From contig JACJWF010000007.1 of assembly GCA_020637295.1 (NCBI GenBank), positions 62,001-126,000 on the forward strand: a stretch of 64,000 nt of DNA, read 5' to 3'. The translations under genes and the position numbers were made by a program. Source of the stretch: Acidimicrobiaceae bacterium (GTDB lineage: Bacteria > Actinomycetota > Acidimicrobiia > Acidimicrobiales > Ilumatobacteraceae). Shown here in pieces: positions 41,712 through 50,842 of this stretch. The notes under the pieces are model-generated. The model ran no database searches, had not been told where the DNA came from, and worked only from the letters and a program-made list of their open reading frames with translations. Every line of letters starts with the position of its first letter. The stretch's first letter is position 1.

Positions 41712-43840
41712 GGCGCCCATTCCAGCCGGATCGTGGCGGTGGCGCCAGGGGCGAGGTCCAGCACGAAGGTGTAGGCGAACGCGCCGGCCTCCTCGCCGGA
41801 CGACACGGGCAGCGTCGTCCCGTCCAGGGTGAACCCGGCGACGGGCACGGTGGTGTACACGGTGACGCGGGTGCGCGCCGTGCCCTCCGGCAGGCCGAGC
41901 GGGTTGCCGTCCACATAGTCCGGCAGGGTGGCGATGTCGGCGATGTTGGCCAGGTCGACGGTGGCGCCGGTGGCATCCGCGGTCACCTCCATCGGCACGT
42001 ACACGTCCAGCTTGTTGGCGGCCGCGTTGTTGCGGGCCACGACGACGGCCCCGGGCGATGCCACGGCCTGGCCGGCGGCGGTGCCCAGCCAGGTGGTGAC
42101 GGCGCCGTCCAGCCCCAGCGCGGTGAACAGCGCTTCCTCGTCCGCCAGCGGGCTCCAGGCCATCAGGTGGCGGGCGGGCACCAGCGGGCCCAGCGTGCGG
42201 GCCAACTCGGTCGGCTCCGGCAGCGTGGTGGTGAGCAGCGCGTCGACCACGGTGCGGGCGATTGCGTCCAGCATGTCGGCCCGCTCGTCGCGCTCCAGCA
42301 GGTACTGGTCGCGGAGCAGGAAGTCCTCCACGGTGTTGGCGTTCAGCGGGCGGTTCAGGCCCTCCACGCGGACCGGCCCGGTCAGCTTCATGAGCGCAGC
42401 GATGCCGGCGATGTCCACGGCGAACACGCCGTCCAGCGGCCGCCCGCCGCTCTGCGGGTAGAGCCCGGCGATGGCCTCGGCCACCATCGGGAAGTCCGCC
42501 GGCATGGTGATGTTCTTCCAGGGCACCATGCTGGTGGTGCCGTCGGCGCCGACGAAGCCGAACTGGCCGTAGTGCTGCAGGAACTCGGCCGGGCCGGTGA
42601 TGACCCTGCCGTCGGGGTCGTCGCCGCCACGGTTGAGGACCTCGTCCGTGCCGAACGCCGTCATCCAGATCCGCCCGCCGTCCACGGTGATCTCGGCCCA
42701 GTTGCCCATGAAGCCGCCCAGCCCACGCGCTTCGGCCGGCGTCATGAAGGCGACGAAGTAGTGGCGCGGGCCGGAGGCGCCCAGCAGGTCGGGTGCCAGC
42801 GCCACGGCGCGTGACGCATTGTCCAGCAGCCGCTGGTTGCGGGCGAGCTCGTCGCCGACACCGTCCAGCCGGGCCTGCAGCGGGCCGACCAGCCAGCCTC
42901 GGTCGATGGCGTCCGTGGTGGTGGCCAGCGAGCGGACTGCCGCGGAGAGGCGGGCGAACGGCTGGTCCAGCGCGGTGATGCCGGCCAGGTCGAACGCCCC
43001 GTCCACCATCTCCAGCCGGCTCGTGTCCACCTCGTCCAGCGCCGCGGCAGCGTCGCCGATGGCGGGCCCGGCGGCGGCACTCAGGTCGGTGAGCGCCCGC
43101 TGGTGTTGTGCCAGCACCGGCACCGTCCGGCCCGGCAGCATCCAGGCGGCGTCCAGGGTGGACGAAGCGCGCTCGAACGCACTGGCAGCGTCGAGCAGCG
43201 AGGCCCGGGCGCCCTCGGTGTCGCCACGCTGGGCCTGGGCCAGGCCGAGCCGGGCCAGCCGCTCGCCCTCGCGCAGGTCGCCGCGGGCGGAGAGCACGCC
43301 GAGCACGGCCACCAGGACTGCCGCCCCGGCGGCGCCGCCCACGACACCGAGCACCATCCAGGCGCGCCTGCGCACGAACGACGGCCGGCGGCGCACCCCG
43401 GCCACCGCGGCGACCGTGACGGCCCCGCCGACGAGCAGCGCGGTGACGCCGAACGCCCAGCGGTTGCCGGCGTGGGCGCCGGCAGCGGCGACCGCGGCGA
43501 TGATCGCGCCGCGGGCCCATCCCCAGCTGACGCGGCGGATGCCGATGGCTGCGGCGCCGCCGGCGAGGGCCAGCGCCAGCGTGACGCCCCACCAGGTGGG
43601 CGCGGCGATGGCCAGGCAGCCGGGGGCGACGATCAGCGCCCACCACGGGGTGGAGGCGGACGCCCACGCGGCAGCCGTGGTGGCGGCGACGACCAGCGCG
43701 ACGTCCCAGGCAGCAATGCCCGTGGGGCGGGGTCCGCCGACGGCGGCGAGCACGCCGGCACCCAATCCGGCGGCGAGCGCGGCCCGCACGCTGGCGGCGC
43801 GCAGTTCGTTGCCGCGGCGCTTCCGGCGGGTCGTGCTCAT
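41708..43840 (-). CDS. DUF4012-domain membrane protein
   Basis: A 710-residue protein. The N-terminal 170 residues contain several membrane helices (VRAALAAGLGAGVLAAVG, then ALIVAPGCLAIAAPTWW). Another helix at about 180-200 (WMVLGVVGGAAGAAVLVAVL) precedes a large extracytoplasmic part. The DUF4012 signature is RHYFVAFMTPAEARGLGGFM and GVFAVDIAGIAALMKLTGPV. Such proteins are common in Gram-positive exopolysaccharide clusters and resemble LytR-CpsA-Psr-linked functions, but their activity is unproven. Stop overlaps the polymerase GTG. Confidence 0.85.
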   Translation of the reverse strand: MSTTRRKRRGNELRAASVRAALAAGLGAGVLAAVGGPRPTGIAAWDVALVVAATTAAAWASASTPWWALIVAPGCLAIAAPTWWGVTLALALAGGAAAIGIRRVSWGWARGAIIAAVAAAGAHAGNRWAFGVTALLVGGAVTVAAVAGVRRRPSFVRRRAWMVLGVVGGAAGAAVLVAVLGVLSARGDLREGERLARLGLAQAQRGDTEGARASLLDAASAFERASSTLDAAWMLPGRTVPVLAQHQRALTDLSAAAGPAIGDAAAALDEVDTSRLEMVDGAFDLAGITALDQPFARLSAAVRSLATTTDAIDRGWLVGPLQARLDGVGDELARNQRLLDNASRAVALAPDLLGASGPRHYFVAFMTPAEARGLGGFMGNWAEITVDGGRIWMTAFGTDEVLNRGGDDPDGRVITGPAEFLQHYGQFGFVGADGTTSMVPWKNITMPADFPMVAEAIAGLYPQSGGRPLDGVFAVDIAGIAALMKLTGPVRVEGLNRPLNANTVEDFLLRDQYLLERDERADMLDAIARTVVDALLTTTLPEPTELARTLGPLVPARHLMAWSPLADEEALFTALGLDGAVTTWLGTAAGQAVASPGAVVVARNNAAANKLDVYVPMEVTADATGATVDLANIADIATLPDYVDGNPLGLPEGTARTRVTVYTTVPVAGFTLDGTTLPVSSGEEAGAFAYTFVLDLAPGATATIRLEWAP

Positions 43841-43880
43841 GGTGCGGCGGAGACTAGCGGCAGGGGTAGCGTGGCCGCCC

Positions 43881-44399
43881 GTGAACGTCAGCCGCCGGTG
43901 GAGCCTCGCCCTCGTGGGTGCCGCCGCTGCCGTGGCAGGCGTGGCCGTCGCCGGGCTGCCCAGCGACGCCCCCGCGGTGAAGGTCACCGAGCCCGCCACC
44001 GTGCCCACCACCGCGCCGGCCACGGTCGCACCCACCACCACGGCGCCGGCCACCACCACCACTGCCGAGGCCACCACCACCACGGAAGCCCCGCTGGTGG
44101 ACCGGGGTGCGCTCAGTGTCGTGGTGGCCAACGCGGGCGACAGCGGTGGCCTGGCCGCCCGTGGCGCGGACGCCCTCGCCGCGCTGGGCTACGTGTTCGT
44201 GGTCACCGCAGACGCGGCAGGTACCAGGGAGACCAGCGCGGTGCTGTATGCAGCCGGGTTCCAACGTGAGGCCGCCCGGCTGGCCGCCGATCTCGGCCTC
44301 CCAGCGGATGCGGTGGCACCGTTCGACGACCCGTCCGCCATCACCGGCCCGGCGGGCGCAGACCTGGTGGTCCTGCTGGCGACGGAGTTGGCGGCGTGA
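43881..44399 (+). CDS. Membrane-anchored LytR_C-domain protein
   Basis: A 172-residue protein. GTG start, an uncleaved signal or membrane helix (about residues 8-26), a Thr/Pro/Ala-rich stalk of about 45 residues and a LytR C-terminal domain (LSVVVANAGDSGGLAARGADALAALGYVF and onward). It overlaps the BY-kinase start by 4 bases, so it is co-translated with chain-length control. It could help attach or guide the polymer at the cell wall; inferred from context. Confidence 0.75.
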   Translation: MNVSRRWSLALVGAAAAVAGVAVAGLPSDAPAVKVTEPATVPTTAPATVAPTTTAPATTTTAEATTTTEAPLVDRGALSVVVANAGDSGGLAARGADALAALGYVFVVTADAAGTRETSAVLYAAGFQREAARLAADLGLPADAVAPFDDPSAITGPAGADLVVLLATELAA

Positions 44400-45934
44400 T
44401 TCCCGAGGCGGAGGCCGGCGGCGGCGTGGGCGACCTGGTGGCAGTGGTCGCTCGGCGCTGGTGGCTGGTGGTGGCAGGCCTGGTGGTGGCCACCGTGGTG
44501 GCCACCGTGATGGTCGCCCTGCAGACGCCCCGCTACCGGGCGGAGGCGCGGGTGCTGATCGACACCCAGCCGGACACCGCGTTCGGCGCTCAGAGCGTGC
44601 CGGCCGCCACGGCCCAGCGGGCGGTGCAGACCGAGGTGCAGGTGATCGCCAGCTCCAAGGTGGCAGCCGAGGTGCAGCGATTGCTGGACCTTCCGTCGCG
44701 GCCGCCGGCCGTGCAGGTGTCGATCGTCGGGCAGACCGACGTGGTGGCACTGCGGGTGACCGCCGGCGACCCCACCACCGCCCGCCTGCTGGCCGACGCG
44801 TACGCCCTGGCGTACGTGGAGGTCACGCGCGAGGCGGACGTGGCGGCGCTGGAGCAGGCTCGCCACGAGGTGGAGGTGTCCGTGGCCGGGCTGGACGCCC
44901 AGCTGGCCGAGTTGGCCGACCAGCTGGAGGGGGCGACGGGTGCGCCGCGCGACGAGCTGACCGACCGTCAGGCCTCACTGCGAGTGCAGCGGGACCAGCT
45001 GCAAGGCCGGCTGGCCGAGCTGGACGTGGACATCTCGCTGCAGGACGGTGGCGGCTCGGTGGTCCGCCAGGCCACCGCCGGGAGTTCCGCCATCAGCCCC
45101 ACCCCGCTGCCGACGGTGGGCCTCGCCGCGCTGGTGGGGGCGCTGGTCGGCGTCCTGGGCGCCGTCGCCGTCGCCCGGGTGGACCGCGGCATTCGCACCT
45201 CTGCCGAGCTGGAAGCCGCCGCGGACACCATCGGCCTCGGTGAGCTGCCGCTGGTGAAGGCCCCGGACAACCGGCCGATGGCGGTGTCCACCCCCGACGA
45301 CCCGTTCGTGGAGCAGGTGCGCACGCTGCGTGCCGGCATCGGGTTCGCCGCGATGGGCCGGCCCACCAACGCCCTGCTGGTCACCAGCGCGCTGCCGGGG
45401 GAGGGGAAGTCGTCGGTGGCGGCCAACCTCGCGTTCGTCAGCGCCGAGAACGGCAAGCGGGTGGTGCTGGTGGACGCCGACCTGCGGCGCCCCAGCCTGT
45501 CGGCGATGCTGGCCCTGCCGCCGCACGCCGGCCTGTCCGACGTGCTGCTCGGCGAGGCCATCGACCCCTGCCTGGTGGAGGTGGTCCACGGGGTGTTCGT
45601 GCTGCCCTCCGGTGCCCGCCCGCCGAACCCGGCGGGGCTGTTCGCCGGTGACCGGTTCGAGGCGTTGCTGGCCGACCTGCGCTCCCGCTTCGACGTGGTG
45701 GTGTTCGACTCGCCGCCGGTGCTGCCGGTCACCGATGCGCTGTCGATCGCCACGATGGTGGACGGGGTGGTCCTCGTCGCCCGCGCCGGCGAGACCGAGG
45801 CCGAGCAGGTGCGCCGCGCCGCGGAACGCCTGCGTCTGGCCCGTGGCGACCTGCTGGGCGTGGTGCTGAACGGGGTGGATCGGCGTGACGCCGCCCGCCT
45901 CTACGGCTACGGCTATGGGATGACAGACAGCTGA
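44396..45934 (+). CDS. Wzz-domain BY-kinase (chain-length and tyrosine autokinase)
   Basis: A 512-residue protein. The Wzz domain has membrane helices at about 22-42 and 238-262 around an extracytoplasmic coiled region. The cytoplasmic BY-kinase domain carries Walker A (SALPGEGKSSVAANLAF, about 330-346), Walker A' (VVLVDADLRRPSL) and Walker B (VVVFDSPPVLPVTDAL). The C-terminal tail YGYGYG is a small Tyr cluster for autophosphorylation. It controls polymer length and export in Wzx/Wzy systems. As often in actinobacteria, both domains are one protein. No phosphatase gene is adjacent. Confidence 0.92.
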   Translation: MIPEAEAGGGVGDLVAVVARRWWLVVAGLVVATVVATVMVALQTPRYRAEARVLIDTQPDTAFGAQSVPAATAQRAVQTEVQVIASSKVAAEVQRLLDLPSRPPAVQVSIVGQTDVVALRVTAGDPTTARLLADAYALAYVEVTREADVAALEQARHEVEVSVAGLDAQLAELADQLEGATGAPRDELTDRQASLRVQRDQLQGRLAELDVDISLQDGGGSVVRQATAGSSAISPTPLPTVGLAALVGALVGVLGAVAVARVDRGIRTSAELEAAADTIGLGELPLVKAPDNRPMAVSTPDDPFVEQVRTLRAGIGFAAMGRPTNALLVTSALPGEGKSSVAANLAFVSAENGKRVVLVDADLRRPSLSAMLALPPHAGLSDVLLGEAIDPCLVEVVHGVFVLPSGARPPNPAGLFAGDRFEALLADLRSRFDVVVFDSPPVLPVTDALSIATMVDGVVLVARAGETEAEQVRRAAERLRLARGDLLGVVLNGVDRRDAARLYGYGYGMTDS

Positions 45935-45975
45935 AGTCTGCGATAGCATTGGGCGATTCCGCGGAAGGGACCCCA

Positions 45976-46443
45976 ATGCGCAAGGTGCTGCTCGCCATTT
46001 CCACCTCGTTGGCCGTGCTCGGGTTCGGCGCGTCCGCATCCGCGGCCCCCTACCCGCCTGTCGACCTGCAGGTGTCGGCGCCGCCGAGCGTCGCCCCGTC
46101 CACCCTGTTCACCGCCACCATCACGGGCTGCACGCCCGGTGGCACCGTGCAGGTGGTGCTGGTGCAGACCGGCGAGACGGACCTCGTCACCTGCGGCGGC
46201 GATGGCACCACCACCACCACGATGACGTCCCCGGCCGCGTCCGGCCCGTTCGACATCACCGCCGTCGACCTGCTCTCGCAGTCGCAGGACGCCACGGTGG
46301 TGCAGGTGCAGGTGCCCGGCATCCCGCAGACGGGCAGCAACCCGGATCACACCCTGCAGATCGCCGGCATCGTCGGCGCCACCGGCCTGGTGCTGGTGGG
46401 TGTGGCGGCCATCCGCCGCCGCCGTCCCGCTGCCGCGGCCTGA
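45976..46443 (+). CDS. Secreted protein with C-terminal IPxTG sorting signal
   Basis: A 155-residue protein with a cleavable signal peptide (about residues 1-23, ending ASASA). A beta-rich domain of about 90 residues contains two Cys (ITGC and VTCGG) that could pair. The C-terminal sorting signal has IPQTG, then a hydrophobic helix and RRRR. This is the layout of sortase substrates, with Ile in place of Leu in LPxTG. No sortase gene is in the window. RBS GGAAGGGA. It follows the BY-kinase and may decorate the wall near the polysaccharide. Confidence 0.78.
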   Translation: MRKVLLAISTSLAVLGFGASASAAPYPPVDLQVSAPPSVAPSTLFTATITGCTPGGTVQVVLVQTGETDLVTCGGDGTTTTTMTSPAASGPFDITAVDLLSQSQDATVVQVQVPGIPQTGSNPDHTLQIAGIVGATGLVLVGVAAIRRRRPAAAA

Positions 46444-46500
46444 CCGTCGCACGGCGTCGGCCCACGTCCCGCCGGCCTCACCCACCGTGCTTCACCCGCC

Positions 46501-49500
46501 TCACCCGGCCAGTGAGGGCGCCAGCAGTTCGCGCCGCAGGGCCACCATCTTCGGCGACGGCTCTGCCACCACGAACGTCTCGGCCGCCAGCGCCCGCTCG
46601 TAGTGCTCCCACTCGTTGCGCACCCCCGCCAGGTCGCCGCGGCGGGCGTGGGCCCGCATCCGCAACGCCAGCAGCTCCTCGTGGCCGGGGATCACCTTCA
46701 ACCCCTGGCCGGTGGCCCAGAACACCCCCTCCACGTCACCGAGGGTGAGGCTGTGCGCGGCCAGTTCGGCGGCAGCGTCCACTGCGGTCAGCGCCAGCGC
46801 CGATGACAGGCCCTCGGCATCGCACCACAGGTAGCCGGTGCCGGCGAACGGCATCCCGTCGAGGAGCTCCACCGCCGGCCGCAGCACGCCGATGGCGTCC
46901 GCCGCGCCGAGGGCGCGGGCGTGGGCCAGGCGGCGGGCCACCAGCTCGGCGTCGCACTGGACGCCGGTGTGGAGCGGCAACTCCTCGGTGAGCGTGCGAC
47001 CGATCCACTCCTCGCCCTCCGGCGGCGGCACCGCACGTGCCAGGCCGCGACGGGCGTCGCTGACCACGTTGGCGAACGTCGCGTCGCGCACCTCCACGTC
47101 CCACAGGGCGGTTCGCGCCGCGCTACGCGTCGGCCGCTCGCGGTGCTGGCCCAGCCAGGCCGCCAGCTCCAGTGCCTTGGAACGCTCGAACGCGGCGGCC
47201 ACACCGGCGCCGTCCACCACCTCCACCCGCCCGTAGAGACGGATCAGCAGCGACCAGTCGGGCTCCTCGAAGGCCGGGTTCGGTGTTGCCGGCGTGGGTC
47301 GGCGCAACCCGTGGCCGGGATCGATGTCGAGTGGCCGGTCCGCCTCGGCCAGCAGGTCGCGGATGACCGCAAGCTCCACCGGCTCCACGCCGGCGGGCCG
47401 CACCTCGAGTGCCAGCGGCTCCAGCAGGTGACGGTCGCCGTGATGGCGCAACCGCCAGGTGGAACCGGGCACGGGCCCCTCGACTGCAGCGGCGATGCCA
47501 CGACCTGGCTGGGCGGCGTGCTCGAGCGCCACCAGTGCGCTCGCCGGGTGATCGCCGGCGGCGACGATCACCGCCGGCTCCCACGCCTCACCACCCACCC
47601 CGGCGACGCGGAGGGCGAACGTGCTGCGGTGGCGAGCGTGTGCCGGGGTGCTGCCCACCGAGGACGCCGCGGCGTCCAGCGCGGCGTCCAGTGAGTCCAG
47701 CCGGTCGACACGACCGTCCGGACGCTCGGGGAGGTCGATCCCCACCGAGGCGACACGTGACTCGGTGAGGAACGGCGAGAGCTCCAGCGTTGCTGCGATC
47801 GCCCTCAACAGGGGGACGGCGTGCGGCGACTCCACGGACAGCAGGCCGATCGCCTCCAGGTCCACGAAGCAGTCACCGTCGTCGGTCGTGCCGAGGTGGA
47901 CGAGCGCCGGCGACGGATGGGTGCCGTGCCGGGCCGTCTCGCCGAGCACGTCGGTGCCGACCGACGCCGGCAGCAGCCAGGTGCCGGCGTGCGGGTCCAG
48001 CCGCCACCAACCGCCGGCGGGTGTGGCCGCGCCGCGCAGGTGCAGCCGTACCCCACCGTCGTGGTGGAGGATCGCCACGGTCACCATCGCGCCCTGCTCG
48101 GCCAGGTCCGCCGCCGCGGCGCGCAGCGCCATGTCCAGCCGGGCGGCGCGCTCCGCCGCCCCCACCGAACGCAGCACCGTCTCCGCCGCCGCCAGTTCCG
48201 TCACTGGCGCTGCGGGCCGCGCGCCGAGCGGAGCCTGGCGCAGCCGTCGCCGTCGCCGGCCGTCGAGCAGGCCGAGGCCGCCCGCGCACAGCAGGGTTGC
48301 GGAGGCCGCGCCGGCGAGGAAGGGGGTGAGTGCGTTGGCGGGCTCGTGGAGTACGGCAACCGGCGCCGCCGCAGGTTCCACCTCGGGGGTGCCGGCGGGG
48401 AAGGCGGGGATGTCGGCGGGGACCGCGGGGATGTCGGCGGGGACCGCGGGGAGGTCGGCGGGTGCGCGGGCGGGGACCTCGTCGGGGACCTCGGCGGGCA
48501 GTGGTGCGGGGGCGCCCGCAGGCTCGTCCGCCGGCGCCCCCACGGGCACGTCCTCCGGCGCGGCGGGCCCGGTGTCCGCGGGCGCGCCCGTGGGGGGTTG
48601 CGCCGGGGCTTCGGCGACCACTGGCAGCACCACCAGTTCGCCGGGCACGATCAGCGTCGGGTCACGATGACCCAACAGCGGGGCGTTCGTGCCGACCAGC
48701 CGCTCGGTGTACTCCAGCACCTCCCGCGGCGTCGGCTCGTGGTCGGTGACTTCCCGGAGATGGGCGTCGGCCAGGTTCCAGTAGCAGTCGCCCTCCACCA
48801 CTTCGTGGGCGGGGCCCAGCGGGGTCATCACCGTCGCCTCGCCGGGCAGCACCACCTCCATCCCGGCCGGGAAGACGCCACCGGCCCAGGGCGCGCCGTC
48901 GGGCCCGGGCCGCCCTGTGTTGAGGTCGATGATCTGCTGGCGCCACTCCGGCGCGCCCAGGGTGCGGGCGAGGGAGTACGGCGTCTGGCGGCCGTCCGCC
49001 ACATGGACGGCCCCGACGGCCCCGACGGCGGTGTGGGCGGTGTGGGCGGTGTGGGCGGCCGACCGAGCCGCCGGTGCCCCGGCCTCCACCACGGCGGCCG
49101 GCCGGGTGGCGGCGGCGGCCGTCGGCACGCCCCGCGCCGTGCCGGCGACGGAGGACAGCAGGGCACCTGCGGTCACGGAGGACACCGCGGCAAAGCGCAC
49201 CACGGCGCGCACCCAGCCGCTGGGCCCCGGCGGCAGGGGCGCCAGCCGGGCGGTGCCGCCGGCGCGGCGCCAGGCCAGCACCCGCCACAGTTCGGCCAGC
49301 GCGGTGGCGGCGAACCAGACCCACAGCAGGCTGAACACGGTTGCCCCGATGCGCAGCACGAGGTCTTCGTCGATGCGCTGGGTGGTCCAGGCCGACCTCA
49401 ACTGGGTGAGGCCGGGGAACGGTACGCCCACCACGTGCAGCACCACGGCCGGCACGGCGATCAGCGCGGCGGCGAGCAGGGTGGTGGTGGCGAGGCGGGC

Positions 49501-49524
49501 GACGAGCCGCAGGGTGCGATGCAT
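46501..49524 (-). CDS. Membrane LysM-like / BTAD-domain regulator-like protein
   Basis: A 1007-residue protein at the end of the Tad operon. The N-terminus has three membrane helices (about 10-32, 55-78 and 108-128). An extracytoplasmic LysM-like region follows (YSLARTLGAPEWRQQIIDLN and EVVEGDCYWNLADAHL), then a Pro/Ala-rich spacer with AVPADIPAVPADIPAFPA repeats. Another helix lies near residue 400. The cytoplasmic C-terminal third has a winged-helix-like segment (LIRLYGRVEVVDGAGVAAAF) and a BTAD/TPR-like domain at about 880-1000. Similar LysM-BTAD proteins accompany actinobacterial tad genes. It may sense envelope state; DNA binding is not shown. Confidence 0.78.
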   Translation of the reverse strand: MHRTLRLVARLATTTLLAAALIAVPAVVLHVVGVPFPGLTQLRSAWTTQRIDEDLVLRIGATVFSLLWVWFAATALAELWRVLAWRRAGGTARLAPLPPGPSGWVRAVVRFAAVSSVTAGALLSSVAGTARGVPTAAAATRPAAVVEAGAPAARSAAHTAHTAHTAVGAVGAVHVADGRQTPYSLARTLGAPEWRQQIIDLNTGRPGPDGAPWAGGVFPAGMEVVLPGEATVMTPLGPAHEVVEGDCYWNLADAHLREVTDHEPTPREVLEYTERLVGTNAPLLGHRDPTLIVPGELVVLPVVAEAPAQPPTGAPADTGPAAPEDVPVGAPADEPAGAPAPLPAEVPDEVPARAPADLPAVPADIPAVPADIPAFPAGTPEVEPAAAPVAVLHEPANALTPFLAGAASATLLCAGGLGLLDGRRRRRLRQAPLGARPAAPVTELAAAETVLRSVGAAERAARLDMALRAAAADLAEQGAMVTVAILHHDGGVRLHLRGAATPAGGWWRLDPHAGTWLLPASVGTDVLGETARHGTHPSPALVHLGTTDDGDCFVDLEAIGLLSVESPHAVPLLRAIAATLELSPFLTESRVASVGIDLPERPDGRVDRLDSLDAALDAAASSVGSTPAHARHRSTFALRVAGVGGEAWEPAVIVAAGDHPASALVALEHAAQPGRGIAAAVEGPVPGSTWRLRHHGDRHLLEPLALEVRPAGVEPVELAVIRDLLAEADRPLDIDPGHGLRRPTPATPNPAFEEPDWSLLIRLYGRVEVVDGAGVAAAFERSKALELAAWLGQHRERPTRSAARTALWDVEVRDATFANVVSDARRGLARAVPPPEGEEWIGRTLTEELPLHTGVQCDAELVARRLAHARALGAADAIGVLRPAVELLDGMPFAGTGYLWCDAEGLSSALALTAVDAAAELAAHSLTLGDVEGVFWATGQGLKVIPGHEELLALRMRAHARRGDLAGVRNEWEHYERALAAETFVVAEPSPKMVALRRELLAPSLAG
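49027..49053. repeat. Tandem 9-base repeat (GGCGGTGTG)
   Basis: Three identical 9-base units inside the LysM/BTAD gene. They encode Ala-His-Thr repeats on the coding strand in the membrane-proximal stalk. Related 9-base units (CGGCCCCGA) lie immediately upstream. Confidence 0.7.
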
Positions 49525-49544
49525 GCGGATGCTCCTTCGGTTCG

Positions 49545-50024
49545 CTACGGCGACGCGGTGATGACGGCGGAGCCGGTGGCGTGGACGGTGAGGGTGGTGA
49601 GACCACCGAGGACGAGGAAGACGGTTCGTCGCCGTTCGATGACGGTGACGGTCACCGTGTCGCCGCTGACGGCAACGCGTACGTCGGCGGAGGAGATCCC
49701 GGCGCGGGTTGCGTGGTCGAGTGCGGCCGCTGCCGCGCGTCGGGGGTCGAGGCCGGTGCTCGGCGACACGGTGGAGGCGCCCGCCCGTGCCGCGCCCTCG
49801 GCGACGTTGGCGGCGTGCCGGCGGGCGGCCATCGCCCGACCACCGTCCACCACCAGCCCGGCCCCACCGAGCACGACCACCAGCAACAGCAGCATCGGAA
49901 TGGCCACCGAGCCACGATCGGCACGATCGGCACGATCGGCGCGGTCGGCACGGTCGGCGCGGGGATCGTCACTGCCCTCGGTGCCCTGCACGCCTCGCGC
50001 AGCATCCGGGGCTCGCCGGCTCAT
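49545..50024 (-). CDS. TadE/TadG-like pilus assembly protein
   Basis: A 159-residue protein. A DRADRADRADRADRADRG repeat precedes a prepilin-like N-terminal helix (SVAIPMLLLLVVVLGGAGLVVDGGRAMA), with the Gly before the hydrophobic stretch as the possible peptidase site. The remainder is small and secreted. The pattern fits the TadG-related minor pilin group. Overlaps the upstream TadE-like gene by 4 bases. Confidence 0.78.
   Translation of the reverse strand: MSRRAPDAARGVQGTEGSDDPRADRADRADRADRADRGSVAIPMLLLLVVVLGGAGLVVDGGRAMAARRHAANVAEGAARAGASTVSPSTGLDPRRAAAAALDHATRAGISSADVRVAVSGDTVTVTVIERRRTVFLVLGGLTTLTVHATGSAVITASP
49915..49959. repeat. Tandem 9-base repeat coding for DRA units
   Basis: Five 9-base units of the form CGATCGGCA or CGGTCGGCG run head to tail near the 5' end of the TadG-like gene. 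They give the Ala-Asp-Arg repeat just before the prepilin cleavage region. A slippage-prone site that could vary in length between strains. Confidence 0.8.
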
Positions 50025-50452
50025 CGCTGGTACCGATCCACGGGCTGGGTGTCCGCCATGGTGATCGTGCGGGTGCCGGGGGACCAGAGGCCGGTGAGCG
50101 ACTGGTTGCGCACGTCGCAGCGGATCGTGACGGTGACGGAGCCGCCCTGCCACGCGCCGGTGGGTGACGGCACCCATCCGAGGGACACCGACCCGCCGCC
50201 CTCGCACCTGCCGGCCAGGGCGGAGCCCGCGACGGCAGCCGCTGCGGCAGTGAGTGCGCCGTCCGGGTCGTCGGCCTGGGATGCGGCTCGAGCGGCGGCT
50301 TGCGCGGTGTTGGTCACTTCCACCGCGGCGGCGTGGAGGCGTCCGAGGTAGGTGATGAACAGCAGCGCGGCCAGGCAGGCCACGAGGAGGTACATCATCT
50401 CCACGGCCGTGGCGAACCCGCGATCCCGCGTGTCGTCGTGGGGCCGGGGCAT
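50021..50452 (-). CDS. TadE-like minor pilin
   Basis: A 143-residue protein. The N-terminus DRGFATAVEMMYLLVACLAALLFITYL has a Gly, then Glu at +5 of the mature helix, the hallmark of TadE/type IVb prepilins cut by the prepilin peptidase. The mature part has two Cys (GRCEGG and TIRCDV) likely to form a disulfide. Four-base overlap with the next gene. Confidence 0.82.
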   Translation of the reverse strand: MPRPHDDTRDRGFATAVEMMYLLVACLAALLFITYLGRLHAAAVEVTNTAQAAARAASQADDPDGALTAAAAAVAGSALAGRCEGGGSVSLGWVPSPTGAWQGGSVTVTIRCDVRNQSLTGLWSPGTRTITMADTQPVDRYQR

Positions 50453-50455
50453 CCG

Positions 50456-50842
50456 TCAGCCCTCCTTGGGCGCCGTCTCGGTGGCCGCCACCCAGGTGCC
50501 GAGCGGCCCGGCCAGGATGCCCGGCGGGCGCCCGCCGACCGTGACGCTGACGACGGGGCCATCGGTGCAGTCCACAGCGATCCGGCTGGACCATCCCCCG
50601 GCGATCTGTTCCACCATCGCCGTCGCTGCGGCGATGCCGTCGTCGCACGTACCGTCGAACGCGGCCGCGACTCTGGCGCCCTCGGCGGCGGCCTCGTCGA
50701 AGATGTTGCGGGTGTGCCAGTACGCGACGGCGTCGAACACGACGAGCAGGAACAGGATCAACGCGAGGGCACCGAACAGCATCTCGACGGACACGTCGAT
50801 CGCGCCGCGGTCGCGCGTGCGCGCCCGCGACGCGTCCGTCAT
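50456..50842 (-). CDS. TadE-like minor pilin
   Basis: A 128-residue protein with DRGAIDVSVEMLFGALALILFLLVVFDA, a prepilin-like cleavage region and membrane helix (Gly followed by a hydrophobic stretch with Glu). A GTCDDG...VDCTDG Cys pair follows in the secreted part. Its ATG overlaps the stop of the pilin-like gene upstream. Part of the pilus operon; the three TadE/G-like genes in a row suggest a minor-pilin complex. Confidence 0.8.
   Translation of the reverse strand: MTDASRARTRDRGAIDVSVEMLFGALALILFLLVVFDAVAYWHTRNIFDEAAAEGARVAAAFDGTCDDGIAAATAMVEQIAGGWSSRIAVDCTDGPVVSVTVGGRPPGILAGPLGTWVAATETAPKEG

Noticed and set aside
47821..50064. 747-codon open frame on the plus strand
   Set aside because: Antisense to the LysM/BTAD and TadG-like genes; composition is that of a GC-rich shadow frame.
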